Below, in pieces: positions 35,212-43,494 of a DNA stretch of 64,000 bases (position 1 is its first letter; each line of letters starts with the position of its first letter). The stretch comes from Niabella pedocola. GTDB lineage: Bacteria; Bacteroidota; Bacteroidia; Chitinophagales; Chitinophagaceae. The notes beneath the pieces are model-generated. The model saw nothing but the letters and a program-made list of their open reading frames with translations, did no database searches and had not been told where the DNA came from. The position numbers were made by a program, and so were the translations under genes. The stretch is from assembly GCF_021044425.1 (NCBI RefSeq), contig NZ_JAJNEC010000008.1, positions 186,001-250,000 on the forward strand, written 5' to 3'.

Positions 35212-36069
35212 ATGGATTACAAAAAACCCGCAGAAGTCATTGCCCTGATGATCCAGTCCGGAACCGATAAAGGCCGGCTAAACACCACCGATCTTTTTAT
35301 AAGGGGTTCCCTCTCCGGTATGTTGCTGGGTATGGGCACCACGCTTGCCGTTACCGGCAGCGTACAAACCGGCATTCCCCTTGTTGGCGCCCTGCTGTTT
35401 CCCATTTGTTTTGTGGTCGTTGTGTTAATGGGGCTGGAACTCGTTACAGGAAGCTTTGCCCTGCTGCCGGCAGCGTATTTTCATAAAACCTTGCCGATGC
35501 CGGTACTGCTGCGCAACCTGGCGATCGTTTACGGCGCCAATTTGTTTGGAGCGCTGGTATATGCATTCCTGTTCTGGGCTTCGGTGACCAGCTTTGGACA
35601 AACCTATGCTTCTCCTTTGATACCCGCTATAATAAAGATTGCAGCAGCAAAAACCACCGGCTACGGGCAACTAGGGGGCGCGGGCATCGCTACGGCATTT
35701 ACCAAAGGTATTTTATGCAACTGGATGGTAACGATGGGCGTGGTACTGGCCCTTACCTCCTCCTCTGTCATCGGTAAAATCCTGGCCGCCTGGATTCCCG
35801 TATTTATGTTCTTTGCACAGGGCTTTGAACATGCCGTGGTAAATATGTTTGTAATACCGGAGGGGATGCTGCTGGGCGCTCCGGTGAATATTGCAGACTG
35901 GTGGTTGTATAACCAGATACCGGTAACACTGGGTAATATTGCTGGCGCTTTGTTGTTTACAGCCATTGCATTGTATATTACCTATGGCCGAAAAAAACAA
36001 CCGGCAGCATTGACTGTTGCGGATACCAAGGCTTCGGAAACGGTAGGCGCGGAGCCGCATTTGGCTTAG
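35212..36069 (+). CDS. Formate/nitrite transporter family protein (NirC/FocA type)
   Basis: 285 aa inner-membrane channel with six hydrophobic spans. FNT features: the N-terminal KPAEVIALMIQSGTDKG helix, GLELVTGSFALLPAAYFHK (the omega-loop region after span 2), GILCNWMVTMGVVLA and FFAQGFEHAVVNMFVIPEGM, which carries the conserved pore His in FEHAVVNM. The location behind nirBD argues for nitrite uptake rather than formate export. It is the last gene of the operon, 47 bp after the small outer-membrane protein. Confidence 0.9.
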   Translation: MDYKKPAEVIALMIQSGTDKGRLNTTDLFIRGSLSGMLLGMGTTLAVTGSVQTGIPLVGALLFPICFVVVVLMGLELVTGSFALLPAAYFHKTLPMPVLLRNLAIVYGANLFGALVYAFLFWASVTSFGQTYASPLIPAIIKIAAAKTTGYGQLGGAGIATAFTKGILCNWMVTMGVVLALTSSSVIGKILAAWIPVFMFFAQGFEHAVVNMFVIPEGMLLGAPVNIADWWLYNQIPVTLGNIAGALLFTAIALYITYGRKKQPAALTVADTKASETVGAEPHLA

Positions 36070-36177
36070 TCGTTACAGATGATAAAGCAACCCGCAGCAA
36101 GGCAGAACGGGATGCATATAATACGTTTATATGGCCCCTCCCGCCCTGTTGTCCGGGAGCATATGCAAGGAAATTTT

Positions 36178-36939
36178 TTACCGCTCAAAATACGCTGCAA
36201 CCATTGTCCTGGCTTCGTCCTGCGTAAGTACGGCAAAATCTTTATAGCGATCGTGTACGTCTATGATCTCCTCCAGTGCACCCGCTACCACTTCCGGGTT
36301 CTTCCAGGTTTTCAGGTGGGCCAGCACAATGGCCAGGCATCCCTTTTTATAAGCGATCTGTCCCAGCACATGCACCAGCGTATTGCGCACCCGGGCCGTT
36401 TTATCAAACTCCAGTTCCTTTAACATCGGCAAAATATCCAGGGGATGCTTCCGTCCGCGCAGCTCAATACCATGACAGATCTCACGGCGGATCTCTTTAT
36501 CTTCGTGATGCAGGTATTGTTTTGCCCATTGCAATACCGGCTCCGGGTTTACCTCACCCATTTTTTTTACGGAACCGATCACTGCGTTCCTTACCGCATG
36601 GTGCGCATCAAATAATCCGTTATCAAAAAAAGATTGCACCACTTCAAAATCATTTTTCCCGATCTCGCCTGCAGCGTTCACCACCGTTTGCCGTACATAG
36701 AAGCTGTTGTGCGGTAACAATTGTTCCAGTGTTTTCAAAACAGCCGCCTGCAGTTCCGGCTTTGCGATGTAAAGACGGCCAACAGCGAGGTAGGCCGTTT
36801 TACGGATATAGGTGTCGGGATCGTTAAAGTACCGCAGGCAGTTTTTATACCTGCCGCCTGTAACGGCTTTTTCCAGGTAACCGTTAATTTTTGCAACCAG
36901 CGTAATCCGGTCTGCTTTTGAAAGATCGTAAAAGGCCAT
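36178..36939 (-). CDS. HEAT-repeat protein
   Basis: 253 aa, all helical, soluble, without a signal peptide. About six HEAT-like units are visible: DPDTYIRKTAYLAVGRLYIAKP near residue 45, HNSFYVRQTVVNAAGEIGKND near 75, DAHHAVRNAVIGSVKKMGEV near 110, EDKEIRREICHGIELRGRK near 147 and KTARVRNTLVHVLGQIAYK near 180. They share the D-x-x-V-R-x-x-A/V pattern. It resembles DNA-alkylation-repeat/HEAT adaptor proteins, but no catalytic residue is seen. It stands alone between the nir operon and the S9 peptidase. Confidence 0.85.
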   Translation of the reverse strand: MAFYDLSKADRITLVAKINGYLEKAVTGGRYKNCLRYFNDPDTYIRKTAYLAVGRLYIAKPELQAAVLKTLEQLLPHNSFYVRQTVVNAAGEIGKNDFEVVQSFFDNGLFDAHHAVRNAVIGSVKKMGEVNPEPVLQWAKQYLHHEDKEIRREICHGIELRGRKHPLDILPMLKELEFDKTARVRNTLVHVLGQIAYKKGCLAIVLAHLKTWKNPEVVAGALEEIIDVHDRYKDFAVLTQDEARTMVAAYFER

Positions 36940-37052
36940 ATGTACCCGATTATGCCAACTTTAAGTATATCATTACAGCCGGCCACAAACGCATTTCTGC
37001 GTTCATTTCCGATAGCCGCCTGCAGATACCCCTCATGCCTGTACCCGTACTG

Positions 37053-39323
37053 TTACTTTAAGTATTGCGCTAAGAATCCAAGCATCGTTTTATAAAACCC
37101 GATGCGGTTCTCTTCCCGCTGAAATCCATGTCCTTCATTGTATTTCACCATATACGGCACATTAAAACCCTTTGCACGCAGGGCTTTTACAATCTGGTCC
37201 GACTCATGAATATTCACCCTCGGATCATTTGCCCCCTGCACAACCAGTAAGGGCTTTTTAATTTTGTCCAGCTGATAAAACGGAGAAACTGCTTTAGCGA
37301 TCGTTGCCTCCTCCGGATTATCCAGGTCATACCAGATCTGTTTTACCATTTCCTTATACGGCTTCCAGTATTCCGGAAAGGAAGCAAAAAAGGTTTCTAT
37401 ATTCGATACGCCTACATAATCTACCCCGCAGGTATAGAGGTCTGGGGTTTTCACCAATCCCATCAACGTTGCATAACCGCCATGACTTCCCCCGTAAATA
37501 GCTTTTTTATCAGCATCTGCCCATCCCTTTGCAATTACATATTGTACTCCGTCTTCGATATCGTCCATCAGTTTGCGACCGATCTGTTTAAAACCGGCTC
37601 TTAAAAAATCCTTACCATAGCCACCGCTGATCCTGAAATTGACCTGCAACGTGGCATAACCCCGGCTGGCAAACAATTGTGTTTCCGGGTTAAAGCCCCA
37701 GCTGTCCCGCACGCCCTGCGGACCACCATGGGGGTTCACCACCAACGGAACTTTTTTACCTTGAAGGGCCGCCTCCGGCAGTGTGATATATCCATGGATC
37801 GTTTTTCCATCCCGGCTTTTAAACGATATGGGCTGCATTACGGCCATATCCGCCTCTTTTAGCTGCGGCATTAAATCATATAAAAAAGTGGTTTTGCCGG
37901 AAGCCACATCGTATATATAGTATTTACCTACCAGCCGGTCGCTGGTTACATACACCAGGTATTTGCTTTCATCATCCGTTTTACCGGTGATCACAAACTG
38001 GTAGGCCTTGAATTCCTTTTTCAGGTTGGCGCTCATTTTTTTAAACAGTTCGCTTACGGGAATCACTTCCTCTTTTTCGCCTTCATAGGAATAATAGTCG
38101 ATCTCATAATTGCGTTTGCGGGAAAGCCCCAGGCTGCCGGCATCATAATCTTTGTTTGCAAACAGTTCTTTAACCTTTGCCTTCTTTTTAAAATCGTATA
38201 AGATGATCCGCGCTTTGTCTGAATCAAGATTGGTTAAAACATAGGCCTCATCAGCATTTGCCGGATTATAACTAAAAGAGAGAATATTAAAGTTATCATC
38301 CCAGTTATTTGTAAAGTACAATTCATAGTCTTTAGCACCGGACGGCTTATAAAAGTACTGCGATTTTATACCCTGGAACATTTTTGTAAATCCCCGGAGA
38401 TGACCATCCTTATCAAAATCATAACCGGCAATGGGATTGCTCACGTCTTTGTTTTCATAGAGCTTCTCCAGCTGGCCGGTAACAACGTTTACCTTGTAGG
38501 GTTCAAAGATCTGCTTATTATCTTTATTCATGGAAATGATCATGTAGTTCTTCTGATCTTTCAGGATCCGCTCAATGCTTGCCTGCACGCCCTCAAAGGG
38601 AGTCAGGTCCAATGCATTACTCCCATCCACATTGGCGGCATAAATATGATAATTTTCATTGCCGCCTTTGTCCATCGCATACACCAGCCGCTCATCATTG
38701 ATCCAGCCGTATCCTTTTATCAACTCTTCTTTTTCTTCAATGGCCCGGTTTACCTTACCCGTTGTAATTTCCTTTACATATACATGCCGTTTCCCGGCAT
38801 CATCCTTCTCCATATAAGAAAGGTATTTTCCTCCGGGTGAAAGTTGGAACTGGGATGATTTTGGCCGGGCGAAATAGTCTTCCACTTTGTATTTGTATTG
38901 GCCCTTGTCCTGCGCCATAATTTCCTGTAATGCGGCTTCCGAGGACGGCAGCGTGGTATCACCGGGTTTTGTAATCACCGTTTTTGTAAGGACCAATGGA
39001 ATGGTCATCCCCGCCTGTTTAAAATCACCGGCAATGGTATTGCCATTCAGTACACCACTATAGCTGATGCCGGCCGCTTTCATAGCAAGGCTCAGCTTGT
39101 TATCTGCAAAACCCGTACTGTCAACCGGAATACCACTGGCACCCTGGTCCGGACTATCCATCGTGGTTACCAGCTTATCGTTTTCATTTTTTATATGGAA
39201 GACCAGGGCCATTTTTGCTCCCTGAACGTCCAGGGCTCCTTTCCAGGAACCGGTAATGGATTGTGCATTCATCATATTTACAGTAAATAGTACAGCCGTT
39301 AAGGCAAACAGGATTTTTCTCAT
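37053..39323 (-). CDS. S9 family prolyl-oligopeptidase-type peptidase, exported
   Basis: 756 aa from MRKILFALTAVLFTVNMMNAQ (signal peptide); an upstream Met adds only a poor leader. Residues about 22-115 are the same small beta domain as in the hydrolase at 27837-29201. A beta-propeller follows (about 150-500), then the alpha/beta-hydrolase domain with Ser613 in GGSHGGYAT, Asp700 in GANDPRV and His732 in NEGHGF, the S9 triad order. Likely periplasmic di- or oligopeptide release. It is downstream of glyS but separated by a strong terminator. Confidence 0.9.
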   Translation of the reverse strand: MRKILFALTAVLFTVNMMNAQSITGSWKGALDVQGAKMALVFHIKNENDKLVTTMDSPDQGASGIPVDSTGFADNKLSLAMKAAGISYSGVLNGNTIAGDFKQAGMTIPLVLTKTVITKPGDTTLPSSEAALQEIMAQDKGQYKYKVEDYFARPKSSQFQLSPGGKYLSYMEKDDAGKRHVYVKEITTGKVNRAIEEKEELIKGYGWINDERLVYAMDKGGNENYHIYAANVDGSNALDLTPFEGVQASIERILKDQKNYMIISMNKDNKQIFEPYKVNVVTGQLEKLYENKDVSNPIAGYDFDKDGHLRGFTKMFQGIKSQYFYKPSGAKDYELYFTNNWDDNFNILSFSYNPANADEAYVLTNLDSDKARIILYDFKKKAKVKELFANKDYDAGSLGLSRKRNYEIDYYSYEGEKEEVIPVSELFKKMSANLKKEFKAYQFVITGKTDDESKYLVYVTSDRLVGKYYIYDVASGKTTFLYDLMPQLKEADMAVMQPISFKSRDGKTIHGYITLPEAALQGKKVPLVVNPHGGPQGVRDSWGFNPETQLFASRGYATLQVNFRISGGYGKDFLRAGFKQIGRKLMDDIEDGVQYVIAKGWADADKKAIYGGSHGGYATLMGLVKTPDLYTCGVDYVGVSNIETFFASFPEYWKPYKEMVKQIWYDLDNPEEATIAKAVSPFYQLDKIKKPLLVVQGANDPRVNIHESDQIVKALRAKGFNVPYMVKYNEGHGFQREENRIGFYKTMLGFLAQYLK

Positions 39324-39358
39324 AAATCGCTTTTTTGCAAAGTACGCAAATTGTAACA

Positions 39359-39403
39359 TAAAAAAGACAACACATCCAGTGAACCGGATGTGTTGTCTTT
39401 TTT
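39359..39403. terminator. Terminator after glyS
   Basis: A perfect 12-bp stem, GACAACACATCC/GGATGTGTTGTC with an 8-base loop, flanked by A6 on the left and T6 on the right. On the minus strand it ends the glyS transcript 24 bp after its stop, and it separates glyS from the S9 peptidase. Confidence 0.92.
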
Positions 39404-39426
39404 ATGATTCCTCCCTCAGGAGGAAC

Positions 39427-40896
39427 TTATTTTATGGCCTGGCTTACCAGGGCCCCAATCGCATCAATATGGATCCGCTCCTGCTCCATGCTATCCCGGT
39501 GACGGATGGTAACGGTATTGTCTTCCTTGGTCTGATGATCTACGGTTACGCAGAACGGCACACCCAGTGCATCCATGCGGCGGTACCGTTTACCAATGGT
39601 ATCTTTTTCTTCATAGAAACATTTGAAATCGGTCCGGTATTTCGCCATGATATCTGCGGCGATTTCCGGCAGCCCGTCTTTTTTGGTCAACGGGAATACC
39701 GCCAGTTTGATCGGCGCCAGTTTGGCCGGCAACTTTAATACCACCCGGCTATCCGGCTTCTCGGCGGTGCTGAGGTCTTCCTCTGTATAAGCAGCGCAGA
39801 TCATGGAAAGGAACATCCGGTCTAAACCGATAGACGTTTCAATTACATATGGAATATAATTCCCGACCGGCTTACCGGTTTCGGGATCGATATCATTATC
39901 AAAATACTGCATTTTCTTTTTGCTGTATTCCTGGTGGTTTCTCAGGTCAAAATCGGTACGGCTGTGAATACCTTCCAGCTCCTTAAAGCCCATGGGGAAA
40001 TTGTATTCGATATCGCAGGCCGCATCGGCATAGTGCGCCAGCTTCACATGATCATGAAAGCGGTATTCTGTTTCCGGAACACCCAGTTCCAGGTGCCATT
40101 TTAAACGCGCCGTCTTCCAGTACTCATACCATTCTTTCTGGGTGCCGGGCTTAATAAAAAACTGCATTTCCATCTGCTCAAATTCCCGCATGCGGAAAAT
40201 AAACTGACGGGCAACGATCTCGTTCCGGAATGCCTTACCGATCTGTGCGATACCAAAAGGAATCTTCATCCTTCCGGTCTTCTGCACGTTCAAAAAGTTA
40301 ACAAAAATCCCCTGGGCCGTTTCCGGACGCAGGTATACTTTATTGTTCTCGTCTTCTGAAGACACGGTAGATCCGAATTCGGTAGAAAACATCAGGTTAA
40401 ACTGCCGGATATCCGTCCAGTTGGCTGTGCCGCTGACCGCACATTTGATCTTGTTGTCGTCAATGATCTTTTTCAGGGCTACCAGGTCACCCGCCGCATC
40501 CGCCTTCTCCATCTCGCTGATAATGGCCGCCGCTTCGGCTTCCTTTCCATCAGCCTTTAACTGGTCTGTATGCGCTTCGATCAGGTGATCGACCCGGTAA
40601 CGCTTTTTACTATCCTTGTTGTCGATCATTGGGTCATTAAACCCATCCACGTGCCCGCTGGCCTTCCAGGTGGTAGGGTGCATGAAGATCGCAGCATCAA
40701 TACCCACGATATTATCCTGCAGCTGCGTCATGGACTTCCACCAGTAATCCTTGATATTCTTTTTTAACTCAGCGCCCCATTGACCATAGTCATACACAGC
40801 CTGTAATCCGTCATAGATCTCACTGCTGGGGAAAATAAACCCGTATTCCTTACAATGCGATATAATCGCCTGAAATTTATTGCTATCCGTTGCCAT
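39427..40896 (-). CDS. glyS: Glycyl-tRNA synthetase, alpha2 type
   Basis: Charges tRNA-Gly. 489 aa from MATDSNKFQAIISHCKEYGF. The class II core is visible: motif 1 region FPSSEIYDGLQAVYDYGQWGAELKKNIKDYWW near residue 20, RPETAQGIFVNF near 190, motif 2 FRNEIVARQFIFRMREFEQMEMQFF near 225, and motif 3 ETSIGLDRMFLSMI near 370. The anticodon-binding domain ends the protein. This is the single-chain archaeal/eukaryotic-like form used by Bacteroidota, not the alpha/beta two-gene form. Confidence 0.94.
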   Translation of the reverse strand: MATDSNKFQAIISHCKEYGFIFPSSEIYDGLQAVYDYGQWGAELKKNIKDYWWKSMTQLQDNIVGIDAAIFMHPTTWKASGHVDGFNDPMIDNKDSKKRYRVDHLIEAHTDQLKADGKEAEAAAIISEMEKADAAGDLVALKKIIDDNKIKCAVSGTANWTDIRQFNLMFSTEFGSTVSSEDENNKVYLRPETAQGIFVNFLNVQKTGRMKIPFGIAQIGKAFRNEIVARQFIFRMREFEQMEMQFFIKPGTQKEWYEYWKTARLKWHLELGVPETEYRFHDHVKLAHYADAACDIEYNFPMGFKELEGIHSRTDFDLRNHQEYSKKKMQYFDNDIDPETGKPVGNYIPYVIETSIGLDRMFLSMICAAYTEEDLSTAEKPDSRVVLKLPAKLAPIKLAVFPLTKKDGLPEIAADIMAKYRTDFKCFYEEKDTIGKRYRRMDALGVPFCVTVDHQTKEDNTVTIRHRDSMEQERIHIDAIGALVSQAIK

Positions 40897-40988
40897 AGGC
40901 CGCAAAAATAAGTTTTAACCCTGATATGTTTGAAAGATTACGGATAGAAATCAACTACCAGGCGTTAGCTATTGAAGCAGGGAAGCGG

Positions 40989-41185
40989 GATTTGAGATTC
41001 GAGATCTGAGATCTGAGATTTGAGAATTGAGAAGCGGGGATGGAACAATCAGATTTGAAGTTCGGGAGGGTCAGCATGGCATATAAAGACGGTTCGTCTG
41101 GAATCTGGAATCTCAAATCTCAATTCCCGATTCTGATTGCCGAAGGCTGAAGGCTGATGGCTGACCGCTGAAAGCAGACCGCTAA
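40989..41185. repeat. Cluster of low-complexity intergenic repeats
   Basis: In the 320-bp glyS-DUF6728 gap: TTTGAGATTCGAGATCTGAG and further GAGATTTGAGAATTGAGAAG units at 40989-41035; their inverse (AATCTCAAATCTCAATTCCC) at 41108-41130, which could form a long imperfect stem-loop; then GCTGAAGGCTGATGGCTGAC units at 41140-41185 as found around the IVP gene. No gene is seen in 40897-41219. Confidence 0.7.
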
Positions 41186-41191
41186 TAATCC

Positions 41192-41199
41192 TACCTTTG
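41192..41199 (+). promoter_or_regulatory. -7 element of the DUF6728 gene
   Basis: TACCTTTG is a perfect TAnnTTTG match, 20 bp upstream of the start codon at 41220. A matching -33 TTG is not obvious in the repeat sequence before it. Confidence 0.55.
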
Positions 41200-41219
41200 T
41201 ACCTTAAACGGTTTGTAAC

Positions 41220-41384
41220 ATGGGCATCTGGGACCAGATTTCACAATATTTATTTTTAAAGAAGAAGGATCCGAATACTCCAAAAAGTAAATGGGTGGGC
41301 TATATGCACGGGATTAACCGGCTGAGTATCTTATTGTTTTTGATCGCGATCATCTTTATCATTATCCGGCTGCTGACGCGCTGA
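41220..41384 (+). CDS. DUF6728-type 54-aa membrane protein
   Basis: 54 codons, MGIWDQISQYLFLKKKDPNT then PKSKWVGYMHGINRLSI and a hydrophobic segment LLFLIAIIFIIIRLL. The conserved layout, an amphipathic start, the KKKDP turn, a Y-M-H-G-x-N-R box and one membrane span, matches what I recall of DUF6728 proteins of Bacteroidota. It has a good -7 element. Its 3' end overlaps the 3' end of lpxB on the opposite strand by 23 bp. Function unknown. Confidence 0.75.
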   Translation: MGIWDQISQYLFLKKKDPNTPKSKWVGYMHGINRLSILLFLIAIIFIIIRLLTR

Positions 41385-42504
41385 AGGCCGTGATAATAGC
41401 GGCGGCTTTCCGGGAGGCATCGCCCTCCGATGCCAGGATCCGGTGCAATTCCGCATAATCCTTTTTCAACGCTGCTTTCCGCTGTTCATCAAATAACAGG
41501 GCCTTTAGTTCAGCAATGATATTGGTGGTATTCATTTCCCCCTGGATCAATTCTTTAACCACGGGTTTATCCATGATCAGGTTCACCAGCGAAATGTATT
41601 TAATACTGATCACCCGCTTTGCGATCTGATAACTGATTTCCGAGCCCTTGTAACAAACCACTTCCGGTACTCCAAACAGGGCCGTTTCCAGCGTGGCCGT
41701 TCCGGATGTAACCAACGCCGCAGTGGCTTGCAGCAATACATCATAGGTGCGGTTGTTCACGATGCTTACATTAGGATATTGTACCGTAAACTGCTGATAA
41801 AAGCTGTCCTCCACCGCCGGGGCCTGCGCCACCACAAATTGATAATCGGGGAATGTCCGGCTTACTTCCAGCATGACCGGCAGTTTTTTTTCAATTTCCT
41901 GTTTACGGCTGCCCGGCAGCAATGCAATAACCGGTTTGGTAACCGGCGCACCGGCTGCATCCTGAATTACCAGGTTGGAACCGGCTTTCTTCTTCCGGTC
42001 AATCTCTTCAATAAGCGGATGCCCAACATAATCTACCGCCCAGTTCCATTTGTTTTGGTAATACGCTTTTTCAAAAGGCAGGATCACCAGCATTTTATCA
42101 ATGCAGCGTTTCATCATCTTCACCCTTCCCTCCTTCCACGCCCACACCTGTGGTGAAATATAATATACCACCTTCATACCTTGTTCCCGTGCCCATTTGG
42201 CGATGCGCAGGTTAAAACCGGGATAATCCACCAATACCAATACATCCGGTTTAAAAGCCAGAATATCTTCCTTGCAAAAGCGCAGGTTGTTCATAATGGT
42301 CTTCAGGTTCATGACCACTTCTACAAAACCCATAAAGGCCAGCTCGCGGTAATGCTTTATCAGCTCCATACCTGCAGCCTGCATTTTATCGCCGCCCCAG
42401 CCACGGATCTGGCTCTCCGGCTGCAATTGTTTGATGGCTGCCACCAGGTTGCCCCCATGCAGATCACCTGAAGCTTCCCCCGCAATGATATAATATTTGC
42501 GCAT
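41362..42504 (-). CDS. lpxB: Lipid-A-disaccharide synthase
   Basis: Joins UDP-2,3-diacylglucosamine and lipid X in lipid A synthesis. 380 aa, GT19 family: MRKYYIIAGEASGDLHGGNLVAAIK at the start, RGWGGDKMQAAGMELIKHYRELAFMGFVEV near residue 35-65, DYPGFNLRIAKWAREQGMKVVYYISPQVWAWKEGR near 93-125 and LLPGSRKQEIEKKLPVML near 193. Normal length. It ends over the small DUF6728 gene in convergent orientation. surE follows upstream on the same strand, separated by repeats. Confidence 0.95.
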   Translation of the reverse strand: MRKYYIIAGEASGDLHGGNLVAAIKQLQPESQIRGWGGDKMQAAGMELIKHYRELAFMGFVEVVMNLKTIMNNLRFCKEDILAFKPDVLVLVDYPGFNLRIAKWAREQGMKVVYYISPQVWAWKEGRVKMMKRCIDKMLVILPFEKAYYQNKWNWAVDYVGHPLIEEIDRKKKAGSNLVIQDAAGAPVTKPVIALLPGSRKQEIEKKLPVMLEVSRTFPDYQFVVAQAPAVEDSFYQQFTVQYPNVSIVNNRTYDVLLQATAALVTSGTATLETALFGVPEVVCYKGSEISYQIAKRVISIKYISLVNLIMDKPVVKELIQGEMNTTNIIAELKALLFDEQRKAALKKDYAELHRILASEGDASRKAAAIITAFSASAAG

Positions 42505-42527
42505 ATAACTACTTTAATTTGGCTATC

Positions 42528-42638
42528 GATGCTGAACGCTTCATGCGCAACGCTTAACGCTTAATACGGATGCAATGTTAGACAACAGCCATTAGCAATG
42601 AACCATTTCCACATTTCCATGCTCAAATTTTCAAATTG
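42528..42638. repeat. Two intergenic repeat classes between surE and lpxB
   Basis: GCTGAACGCTTCATGCGCAA and CGCTTAACGCTTAATACGG (42531-42567) belong to the class that flanks the IVP gene. The block at 42605-42638 (on the minus strand AATTTGAAAATTTGAGCATG) matches the class at 20772-20806 in inverse orientation and runs into the surE 3' end. Confidence 0.6.
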
Positions 42639-43431
42639 ATTCTCCCCAGTCTTTTTCCAGTTTCTGTTTCAGTCCATAATCGGTAAGATCAAACTCCACA
42701 GGAACCACGCTTACATAATTATTGGCCAGTGCCCATACATCGGTATCTTTTGACTTATCAAAATTTACAAATTCACCGGTGAGCCAGTAATACTTCCGTC
42801 CGTGCGGATCTTTCCGCTCAATAAATTTTTCCTGGTATTTGGCATAAGCCTGTTTACAGATCTTATAACCGTTCAGTTGCTCGGGCGGTGCCTTGGGAAT
42901 ATTTACATTCAGCAGGAAATGCTGGGGCAGTTTTTTTTTCAGCATCTTTTCAACAATCAGCCGTGCATACTGCCGGGAAGCAGCAAAATCCGGTTCCGCA
43001 CCATAATCCAGCAGGGAAAATCCTACGGCAGGAATGCTTTCAATAGCGGCTTCCATAGCAGCCGACATGGTTCCGGAGTAAATAACATTGATGCTGTGAT
43101 TGGCGCCGTGATTGATGCCGCTTACACAAATATCGGGTTTGCGGTGCAGGATCTTGTCTACTGCCAGCTTTACGCAATCTACAGGCGTGCCGGAACAGGA
43201 AAAGGCGCGTACACCCTCAAACAGCTCTACTTCATACAAACGCAGCGGATGCCCGATGGTGATGGCATGTCCCATCCCCGACTGTGGTTTATCCGGTGCC
43301 ACCACCACAATTTTACCAAGCCCCCTTACCGCTTCCACCAGGTTGCGGATACCGGCCGCAGCAACCCCGTCATCATTGGTCACCAGGATGATGGGCTCTT
43401 CTTTTTTTGCCTTTTGCTTTTTGTTCGTCAT
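42631..43431 (-). CDS. surE: 5'-nucleotidase SurE
   Basis: Stationary-phase survival nucleoside monophosphatase. 266 aa from MTNKKQKAKKEEPIILVTNDDGVAAAGIRNL; the metal-binding NDDG is near residues 19-22. Further family blocks: VVAPDKPQSGMGHAITIGHPLRL near 46, SGTPVDCVKLAVDKIL near 82 and PDICVSGINHGANHSINVIYSGTMSAAMEA near 105, with the expected Asp, Ser and Asn metal ligands. A Met 11 codons earlier is possible but gives a non-conserved leader. Confidence 0.94.
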   Translation of the reverse strand: MTNKKQKAKKEEPIILVTNDDGVAAAGIRNLVEAVRGLGKIVVVAPDKPQSGMGHAITIGHPLRLYEVELFEGVRAFSCSGTPVDCVKLAVDKILHRKPDICVSGINHGANHSINVIYSGTMSAAMEAAIESIPAVGFSLLDYGAEPDFAASRQYARLIVEKMLKKKLPQHFLLNVNIPKAPPEQLNGYKICKQAYAKYQEKFIERKDPHGRKYYWLTGEFVNFDKSKDTDVWALANNYVSVVPVEFDLTDYGLKQKLEKDWGESI

Positions 43432-43494
43432 AGATTGCAAAAATAGCTGATTCCGCCTAACCATCCGGTAAAGCTGCCAATGGCCGGCAATAGC

